Source: Lachnospiraceae bacterium
GTDB taxonomy: Bacteria > Bacillota > Clostridia > Lachnospirales > Lachnospiraceae
Reading direction: 5' to 3'
DNA: 10,085 bases
Assembly (NCBI GenBank): GCA_019420465.1
Contig: JAHZHB010000028.1
Location: 1-10,085 of the forward strand
Shown here: piece by piece, positions 5,507 to 10,085 of the stretch
Position numbering within the stretch: position 1 is the stretch's first letter
How the letters are laid out: the number at the start of each line of letters is the position of its first letter
Program-made: the position numbers and the translations under genes
The notes under the pieces: generated by a model
Seen by the model: the letters and a program-made list of their open reading frames with translations, nothing else
Told to the model about the DNA's origin: nothing
Databases searched by the model: none

Positions 5507-6877
5507 ATGAAACGCATTGATTTTGAGAACGGCTCCATCAGCGGCAACATTTTCCGGTCCGCTGTTCCTATGTTAGTCGCTCAGTTTCTGAATCTTTTGT
5601 ACAATATCGTTGACCGTATCTATATCGCCCGTATCCCCGGTGTGGGTACAACAGCTCTCGGTGCTGTCGGTCTGTGTTTTCCGATCATCGTGATCATCAC
5701 AGCCTTCAGCAATCTCTTCGGTACCGGCGGTGCCCCTCTGTTTTCCATTGCCAGAGGCCAGAATGACCGTGAAAAAGCAGGTATTCTGATGAATACAGCG
5801 TTTACCATGCTTTTAGCCTGCGGAGTTCTTCTGATGCTCATCGGCCTTATCTTTGCCCGCCCGATCCTGTTTCTGTTCGGAGCCTCCAAAGATGCCATCG
5901 TTTTTGCTCTCCCCTATCTGATGATCTATATGCTCGGAACCATCCCCTCCATGATCGCCACAGGGATGAATCCCTTTATCAATGCACAGGGGTATGCCAC
6001 CACAGGTATGCTGTCCGTCATGATCGGCGCTGCCGCTAACCTGCTGCTGGATCCGGTATTTATCTTTGTTTTAGACCTCGGTATCATAGGAGCCGCTGTT
6101 GCCACCATTCTCTCCCAGCTTCTGTCCGCACTCTTTGTACTGCACTTTCTGCTGCACAAGGCCGAATATACGATCCGTCTGTTACCTGCAAGGGAACTGC
6201 TCTCCTGTAAAAAATATGCCACAGACATTTTAAGCCTCGGCACAGCCGGTTTCATCATGCAGCTGACAAACAGCCTGGTCACGATCTGCTGTAACAACGT
6301 ACTGGCAGACACCGGCGGTGACTTCTATATCTCCGTCATGACCATTCTTTCGAGTATCCGCCAGATGCTGGACACGCCAGTACACGCCATCGTTGAAGGC
6401 TCTTCTCCCATCCTGAGCTACAACTACGGCGCTCACCGTCCAAAAAAAGTGATCAAAGCCGCCACCACTATGTTTGTCCTTGGCGTTGTCTATATTTTTA
6501 TCATGTGGTCGATCATCCTGCTCGCCCCACATGCCCTGATCAGCATCTTCAGCTCAGACCCAGTCCTGATCGCTGACTCCGTCCCGGCTCTGAAGCTCTA
6601 CTTTTCAGCCTTCATCTTTATGCTGTTCCAGTTTGAAGGCCAGACCGTCTTTAAATCCTTAAACAAAAAGAAGCAGGCCATCTTCTTCTCCCTGCTCCGC
6701 AAAGTATTTATCGTCGTCCCCCTGACCTACCTGCTCCCCTACGCCTTCCACATGGGCACCAACGGCGTCTTCCTCGCAGAACCCGTCTCCAACATCATCG
6801 GCGGCACCCTCTGCTTCATCACCATGCTGCTCACCGTACTGCCCGAACTGAAAACTATGGAACACACGCAGGATTAA
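5507..6877 (+). CDS. MATE family multidrug/toxin efflux transporter
   Basis: A 456-residue integral membrane protein, normal length for the MATE family. Members use a sodium or proton gradient to export cationic drugs, dyes or metabolites. Two MatE repeats of six helices each are visible. The first opens with the typical ISGNIFRSAVPMLVAQFLNLLYN, followed by VDRIYIARIPG (about 33-43) and hydrophobic segments to about residue 215. The second begins near LSLGTAGFIMQLTNSLV and ends near residue 445. The short hydrophilic tail after that is normal. I prefer the ATG at 5507; an in-frame GTG at 5498 would add three residues, and the ribosome-binding site (GGGAAG) is loose for either. It follows the truncated LysR gene on the same strand, but any control by it is unproven. 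Substrate unknown. Confidence 0.93.
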   Translation: MKRIDFENGSISGNIFRSAVPMLVAQFLNLLYNIVDRIYIARIPGVGTTALGAVGLCFPIIVIITAFSNLFGTGGAPLFSIARGQNDREKAGILMNTAFTMLLACGVLLMLIGLIFARPILFLFGASKDAIVFALPYLMIYMLGTIPSMIATGMNPFINAQGYATTGMLSVMIGAAANLLLDPVFIFVLDLGIIGAAVATILSQLLSALFVLHFLLHKAEYTIRLLPARELLSCKKYATDILSLGTAGFIMQLTNSLVTICCNNVLADTGGDFYISVMTILSSIRQMLDTPVHAIVEGSSPILSYNYGAHRPKKVIKAATTMFVLGVVYIFIMWSIILLAPHALISIFSSDPVLIADSVPALKLYFSAFIFMLFQFEGQTVFKSLNKKKQAIFFSLLRKVFIVVPLTYLLPYAFHMGTNGVFLAEPVSNIIGGTLCFITMLLTVLPELKTMEHTQD

Positions 6878-6973
6878 TTTACCATCTGCTTTTTGATACC
6901 GTATACTATCCGAAAGCTTCCTGCCCATATATACCTGCTACCAACCGTTTATCACCACCATTTTCCATTATCA
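6878..6973. other. Gap between the MATE gene and the giant palindrome
   Basis: I see no gene, no hairpin with a T run and no repeat in these 96 bases. The MATE gene therefore has no ordinary terminator, and the adjoining palindrome may serve instead. Confidence 0.35.
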
Positions 6974-7266
6974 GGCCTGGAGCAGGGGATGTGCTTACGG
7001 CTGACAGTGTATGTGCGCAGTAGAAAACATAAAGCCCGGGGTTAGCGTTACTTAGTCATTTCGTGCCTGCTTTTATGGGGCAGATGCCGCATTACCCATG
7101 CGGCATCTGAGGATGCGCTGAGCGATGTTTGCATCAGCAAACACCGCGAATGCATCCGGTACCCATAAAAACAGACACGAAATGGCTTAGTAACCCTTCC
7201 CCGGGCGTCTCGTTTTCTACTGCGCACATACACTGTCAGCCGTAAGCACATCCCCTGTTCTAGGCC
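6974..7266. repeat. 293-bp giant imperfect palindrome, possible MITE or structured RNA
   Basis: The outer arms 6974-7028 and 7212-7266 are complementary over 55 bases with only two differences, both G-U in plus-strand RNA. After a 5-by-5 internal loop, a second stem pairs 7034-7079 with 7162-7206: GCCCGGGG with CCCCGGGC, then GTTACTTAG through TTTTATGGG, with four single differences and one small loop. The tip carries two separate hairpins. One is a perfect 12-bp stem with a 5-base loop (7081-7109). The other is 7111-7157, with GGATGC/GCATCC outside and GTTTGC/GCAAAC inside. The whole forms a three-way junction. No transposase is present and no target-site duplication is obvious. It ends 7 bases from the rarA stop codon, between convergent genes. 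It is probably a mobile MITE-like repeat, but a functional RNA or bidirectional transcription barrier is possible. The short reading frames inside it are side effects of the repeat. Confidence 0.9.
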
Positions 7267-7273
7267 GTCCGTC

Positions 7274-8605
7274 CTACTCTTCTCGCTCTCGCAGTCTGTC
7301 CAGCCTCTCCTTAATCTTCTCCTCATACCCGATCTGCGTCGGCTCATAAAACCTCTCCCCACAGATCTCATCCGGCAGATACTGCTGCTTCACAAAATGC
7401 TCCGGAAAATCATGCGCATACTTGTAGCCCACACCATGCCCCAGCTTCGCAGACCCCTTATAATGCGCATCCTGCAAATGCACCGGAACCGTAGTCTTTG
7501 TATTTCTCACACTTTCCAGAGCCGCAAAAATCGCATTCGTACACGCATTACTCTTCGGCGCCCCCGCAATATAGATCGCCGCCTGCGCAAGGATCAGCTG
7601 AGACTCCGGCATACCGATGCGCTCCACCGCCTGCGCCGCTGCCGTAGCCACCACAAGCGCCTGCGGATCCGCATTTCCGACATCCTCCGCCGCACAGATC
7701 ATCATACGTCGGGCAATAAACTTAATATCCTCCCCGGCATACAGCATCTTTGCCAGATAATATACAGCCGCATCCGGATCAGACCCCCGCATACTCTTGA
7801 TAAATGCAGAAATCGTATCGTAATGCTGGTCTCCCGTCTTATCATACCGGACCACACGTTTCTGAATACACTCTGAAGCTGTCTCCAGATCAATATGGAT
7901 CAGCCCGTCCTCACCCCGCGGTGTCGTCAGAACCGCCAGTTCGATCGCATTTAAAGCCGCTCTCGCATCCCCACCGGAAATGTCAGCGAGAAAATGTCTC
8001 GCATCATCATCCAGCACCGCATGATAACTGCCCATACCATTGACCGTATCCGTCACCGCGCGATCCAGCAGCTTCTCGATATCACTGATCGCCAGAGATT
8101 TCAGTTCAAAGATCACCGACCGTGACAGCAGAGCGCCATTCACCTCAAAATACGGATTCTCCGTCGTCGCACCGATCAGGATAACCGTACCATCCTCCAC
8201 ATACGGAAGCAGATAATCCTGCTGTCCCTTATTAAAACGATGAATCTCGTCGATGAACAGGATCGTCTTCTTACCGTACATCCCCAGTGTATCCTGTGCA
8301 GCTTTCACCGCCTCCTCCATATCCTTTTTACCGGCAGTCGTCGCATTCAGCTGTGTGAATTTCGCACTGGTCGTATTAGCGATCACCTTGGCCAGCGTCG
8401 TTTTACCCGTTCCCGGCGGTCCGTAAAAGATCAGAGAACTCAGCTTATCCGCCTTGATCGCACGGTAAAGCATCTTTCCCTCACCAATGATATGCTGCTG
8501 TCCAACCACCTCTTCCAGCGTTTTTGGACGCATTCTGGAAGCCAGCGGAGATTCCTTTTCAAGCGTCGCTTCCTTCATATACGAAAACAGATCCATATCT
8601 GCCAT
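7274..8605 (-). CDS. rarA: Replication-associated recombination AAA+ ATPase RarA/MgsA
   Basis: A 443-residue cytosolic AAA+ ATPase related to clamp-loader subunits and to RuvB. RarA (MgsA; Mgs1/WRNIP1 in eukaryotes) acts at stalled replication forks. It forms tetramers and associates with single-stranded DNA-binding protein. Walker A is GPPGTGKTT (62-70) and Walker B is ILFIDEIHRF, with Asp119-Glu120. Sensor 1 lies in LIGATTENP (143-151), and the sensor-2 region is SGGDARAALNAIE (about 210-222). The C-terminal half has the family's RMMICAAEDVGNADPQAL and the conserved YKYAHDFP region, so both the ATPase and the tetramerisation part are complete. The ATG has GGGAG 7 bases upstream. It starts only 17 bases after the T tract of the rplT terminator, so its own promoter is hard to place and some read-through is likely. 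It converges with the MATE gene. Confidence 0.96.
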   Translation of the reverse strand: MADMDLFSYMKEATLEKESPLASRMRPKTLEEVVGQQHIIGEGKMLYRAIKADKLSSLIFYGPPGTGKTTLAKVIANTTSAKFTQLNATTAGKKDMEEAVKAAQDTLGMYGKKTILFIDEIHRFNKGQQDYLLPYVEDGTVILIGATTENPYFEVNGALLSRSVIFELKSLAISDIEKLLDRAVTDTVNGMGSYHAVLDDDARHFLADISGGDARAALNAIELAVLTTPRGEDGLIHIDLETASECIQKRVVRYDKTGDQHYDTISAFIKSMRGSDPDAAVYYLAKMLYAGEDIKFIARRMMICAAEDVGNADPQALVVATAAAQAVERIGMPESQLILAQAAIYIAGAPKSNACTNAIFAALESVRNTKTTVPVHLQDAHYKGSAKLGHGVGYKYAHDFPEHFVKQQYLPDEICGERFYEPTQIGYEEKIKERLDRLREREE

Positions 8606-8622
8606 ATGCTTTCTCCCTTACA

Positions 8623-8661
8623 TTTAAAAAGGGAACCCTCTCCTTCACGGAAAAGATTCCC
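8623..8661 (-). terminator. Intrinsic terminator of the infC-rpmI-rplT operon
   Basis: On the minus strand a 13-pair stem (8631-8661, from GGGAATC to GGTTCCC, three of the pairs G-U) with the loop GTGAA is followed directly by TTTTTAAA. It lies 19 bases after the rplT stop codon. Confidence 0.9.
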
Positions 8662-8680
8662 AACATAGTTCGCACTAAAC

Positions 8681-9037
8681 TTAAGCGATTTTGCTCTTTG
8701 CAAGCTCAGCCAGTGTAGCAAAGCCTTCTGCATCGTTGATAGCCATGTCAGCCAGAACTTTTCTGTTCAGGTCAACGTTAGCCAGCTTCAGACCATACAT
8801 GAATTTGCTGTAGGACAGACCGTTCATACGTGCTGCAGCGTTGATACGAGCGATCCACAGCTGTCTGAACTGACGTTTTTTCTCTTTACGTCCAGCGTAA
8901 GCTGTTGTCAGAGCTCTCATAACGGACTGTTTAGCTACTCTATACTGTTTGGATCTGGCTCCTCTGTAACCCTTAGCCAGCTTTAATACTCTGTTATGTT
9001 TCTTCTTTGCGTTTAAACCGCCTTTAATTCTTGCCAT
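8681..9037 (-). CDS. rplT: 50S ribosomal protein L20
   Basis: A 118-residue basic protein, normal length. L20 binds 23S rRNA early in assembly of the large subunit and, in bacteria, also represses its own operon by binding the leader or the intercistronic mRNA. The N-terminal MARIKGGLNAKKKHNRVLKLAKGYRGARSK region is the long basic extension. The globular C-terminal half includes IARINAAARMNGLSYSKFM (about 67-85). An AGGAGG lies 9 bases before the ATG. It is last in the infC-rpmI-rplT operon, 27 bases after rpmI, and is followed by a strong terminator. Confidence 0.98.
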   Translation of the reverse strand: MARIKGGLNAKKKHNRVLKLAKGYRGARSKQYRVAKQSVMRALTTAYAGRKEKKRQFRQLWIARINAAARMNGLSYSKFMYGLKLANVDLNRKVLADMAINDAEGFATLAELAKSKIA

Positions 9038-9064
9038 TTCTTAATTCCTCCTGCACTCTCAAAC

Positions 9065-9262
9065 TTACATGTACGGTAAGATTTTCTTCATGTTCTTAAC
9101 GTTTGTCTCGTCCATAACGATATCTTTTCTAAGATTTCTTTTTCTCTTTGTCGTTTTCTTTGTTAAGATATGGCTCTTGTAAGCTTTATTTCTAACGAGT
9201 TTTCCTGAACCTGTTACTTTAAAGCGCTTTGCAGCAGCTCTGCTTGTTTTCATTTTTGGCAT
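9065..9262 (-). CDS. rpmI: 50S ribosomal protein L35
   Basis: A 65-residue, strongly basic protein of normal length for L35, a late-binding component of the large ribosomal subunit. The family signature MPKMKTSRAAAKRFKVTGSG at the N-terminus and the Lys/Arg-rich KKTTKRKRNLRK stretch are intact. AGGAGG lies 9 bases before the ATG. It sits between infC and rplT, the order conserved in most bacteria. Confidence 0.98.
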   Translation of the reverse strand: MPKMKTSRAAAKRFKVTGSGKLVRNKAYKSHILTKKTTKRKRNLRKDIVMDETNVKNMKKILPYM

Positions 9263-9299
9263 GACACCATTCCTCCTTAAGCTATCAAATCTATTTTTT

Positions 9300-9806
9300 T
9301 TAACGTTTTTCAGTTAAAAACATACTCATGCTTCTGCCTTCCATCTTCGGGGCTTTTTCTACAGTAGCGATATCAGCCAGACGGGATGCAAACTCATCCA
9401 GAATCACCTTGCTGCTCTGTACATGTGCCATCTCACGACCACGGAAGCGAAGTGTAACTTTTACACGGTTACCCTTTGTAATAAACTTGCGGGCAGCACT
9501 TGCCTTGGTATTCAGATCGTTCTCATCGATATTCGGGGAAAGACGAACTTCCTTGATCTCAACTACCTTCTGTTTTTTCTTGGCTTCTTTCTCTTTTCTG
9601 GCAAGCTCATATCTGTACTTACCATAATCGATGATCTTGCAGACCGGCGGCTTTGCTGTCGGGGCAATTTTTACCAGATCGAGATTAGCCTCCTGCGCCA
9701 TCTTATACGCATCACGGGAAGACATGATTCCCAGCTGCTCTCCTGTCGCACTCACAACGCGAACTTCTCTATCGCGAATCTGTTCGTTAATCATTAACTC
9801 GCTAAT
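9300..9806 (-). CDS. infC: Translation initiation factor IF-3, AUU start codon
   Basis: A 168-residue protein with the two IF-3 domains: the N-terminal domain (about 1-76, with MINEQIRDREVRVV and APTAKPPVCKIIDYGKY), a Lys-rich linker, and the C-terminal domain (about 85-168, with VTLRFRGREMAH). IF-3 binds the 30S subunit, keeps it apart from 50S and checks start codons and initiator tRNA. I place the start at ATT (plus-strand 9804-9806), four codons before the first ATG. Its AGGAGG (9816-9821) is 9 bases away, exactly as in rpmI and rplT, whereas it is 21 bases from the ATG. IF-3 discriminates against AUU starts, which gives autoregulation in Escherichia coli infC, and an AUU start here fits that known pattern. 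It is first in the operon. Confidence 0.95.
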   Translation of the reverse strand: MSELMINEQIRDREVRVVSATGEQLGIMSSRDAYKMAQEANLDLVKIAPTAKPPVCKIIDYGKYRYELARKEKEAKKKQKVVEIKEVRLSPNIDENDLNTKASAARKFITKGNRVKVTLRFRGREMAHVQSSKVILDEFASRLADIATVEKAPKMEGRSMSMFLTEKR

Positions 9807-9828
9807 GGCCGTATACCTCCTAACAAAA

Positions 9829-9856
9829 TAAAAAAGCAGATAGTCAGACTATCCAC
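9829..9856 (-). terminator. Leader attenuator of the infC operon
   Basis: Nine pairs (GTGGATAGT with ACTATCTGC, two of them wobble) around the loop CTG are followed by six T, an A and four more T. It ends just before the infC ribosome-binding site, the position of a regulated leader terminator. Confidence 0.8.
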
Positions 9857-9960
9857 TTACACAGTACCGCAATCCATATATCTCCGATTGCTTTCACTAT
9901 AAACCCGAGTCACATCCAGGTGTGCTGAGGTGAGAGTGGATACTCTTCTTTCTTACATCT
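9829..9960 (-). ncRNA. infC-rpmI-rplT leader, L20-leader type attenuation region
   Basis: The transcribed leader between the promoter and infC holds a terminator hairpin (9829-9856) and an upstream stem GCAATC/GATTGC (9869-9891). It also holds the minus-strand segment TATCCACT (9935-9942), exactly complementary to AGTGGATA (9850-9857), the 5' arm of the terminator. The long-range pairing and the terminator exclude each other, as expected for transcription attenuation. Firmicutes leaders of this operon are known to be controlled by L20 binding. Assignment to that Rfam-type leader rests on position and this switch, not on a covariance search. Confidence 0.7.
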
Positions 9961-9969
9961 GTTACAGAT
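9957..9969. repeat. Small palindrome at the infC promoter
   Basis: ATCTGT and ACAGAT around a single T, touching the -10 box. It could be an operator or a start-site hairpin; it is short enough to be chance. Confidence 0.3.
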
Positions 9970-9994
9970 TATCACGAATATGTAGCTGTGTCAA
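9968..9994 (-). promoter_or_regulatory. Promoter of the infC operon
   Basis: On the minus strand an exact TTGACA (9989-9994) is followed after 15 bases by GATAAT (9968-9973), which matches five of six -10 positions. The spacer is shorter than the usual 17. A 17-base alternative (TAATCT) matches the -10 consensus less well. The transcript would have a leader of about 150 bases. Confidence 0.55.
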
Positions 9995-10023
9995 GAACTT
10001 TTTTATGTTCCGACACAGTTTTT
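9986..10023 (+). terminator. Hairpin with T tail reading rightward at the infC promoter
   Basis: CTGTGTC (9986-9992) pairs with GACACAG (10012-10018), and GAAC with GTTC inside, around a T-rich loop; five T follow on the plus strand. The form is that of a rightward terminator, yet no plus-strand gene lies to its left. It overlaps the -35 of infC and may act on antisense transcripts, or as a protein site. Confidence 0.4.
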
Positions 10024-10042
10024 GCTGTAACACGGACAGTCT

Positions 10043-10085
10043 TCACCAATGCTGTACCTCATCAAAGGACTGCTCAAGCCCACAG
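10043..10085 (-). CDS. Possible C-terminal end of an upstream minus-strand gene
   Basis: One minus-strand frame is open from the window edge to a TGA at 10043-10045, giving a 13-residue tail CGLEQSFDEVQHW. The composition is protein-like, but the stretch is too short to identify. No clear terminator follows it on that strand before the infC promoter. Confidence 0.25.
   Translation of the reverse strand, partial: CGLEQSFDEVQHW

Noticed and set aside
6974..7266. Retron-like or CRISPR-like reading of the giant palindrome
   Set aside because: There is no reverse transcriptase, no Cas gene and no regularly spaced repeats. Only a self-complementary unit is present.
7048..7371. Minus-strand open frame of 107 codons overlapping the giant palindrome
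   Set aside because: It spans one side of the inverted repeat and the end of rarA in another frame. The Arg-rich product is a by-product of the repeat.
7397..7876. Plus-strand frame of 159 codons within rarA
   Set aside because: It is antisense to a clearly conserved AAA+ ATPase; the product is His/Arg-rich without motifs.

Overview
The window looks like chromosome of a Clostridia-class Firmicute, most likely a Lachnospiraceae gut commensal (a Blautia- or Ruminococcus-like genus is an inference). The reasons are strong AGGAGG ribosome-binding sites, the infC-rpmI-rplT operon with a Firmicutes-style leader attenuator, a MATE transporter of the Firmicutes type, several LysR regulators, and many divergent or convergent single genes. 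I see no phage, transposase, CRISPR, rRNA or tRNA.

Left part (1-3423). A LysR regulator (2545-3423, +) is divergent from a two-gene operon on the minus strand. That operon encodes two paralogous M14-type deacylase proteins of the succinylglutamate desuccinylase/aspartoacylase family, and a RidA imine deaminase gene with its own likely promoter follows. The divergent promoters share a base in their -35 boxes. The first paralogue keeps the zinc ligands and the catalytic Glu. The second has lost most of them but keeps the Asn-Arg substrate-side motif, so the pair looks like an enzyme plus a pseudoenzyme partner.

Middle (3424-6877, all +). In order: a 73-residue hypothetical protein followed by a 104-nt hairpin with a T tail; a SAM-dependent methyltransferase with its own promoter; a LysR gene cut down to its DNA-binding domain and linker helix, ending inside a perfect 21-bp palindrome; and a MATE efflux transporter.

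Convergence zone (6878-7273). The MATE gene and rarA converge on a 293-bp near-perfect palindrome. It has an outer 55-bp stem, a second stem of about 45 bp, and two small hairpins at the tip. It is the largest unexplained structure here and may be a MITE-like repeat or a structured RNA.

Right part (7274-10085, all -). infC (starting at AUU), rpmI and rplT form the conserved translation operon. It is preceded by a leader with a terminator and a competing anti-terminator pairing (L20-leader type), and it ends in a strong terminator. rarA, a replication/recombination AAA+ ATPase, starts only 17 bases after that terminator's T tract. A few codons at the right edge may be the end of another minus-strand gene.
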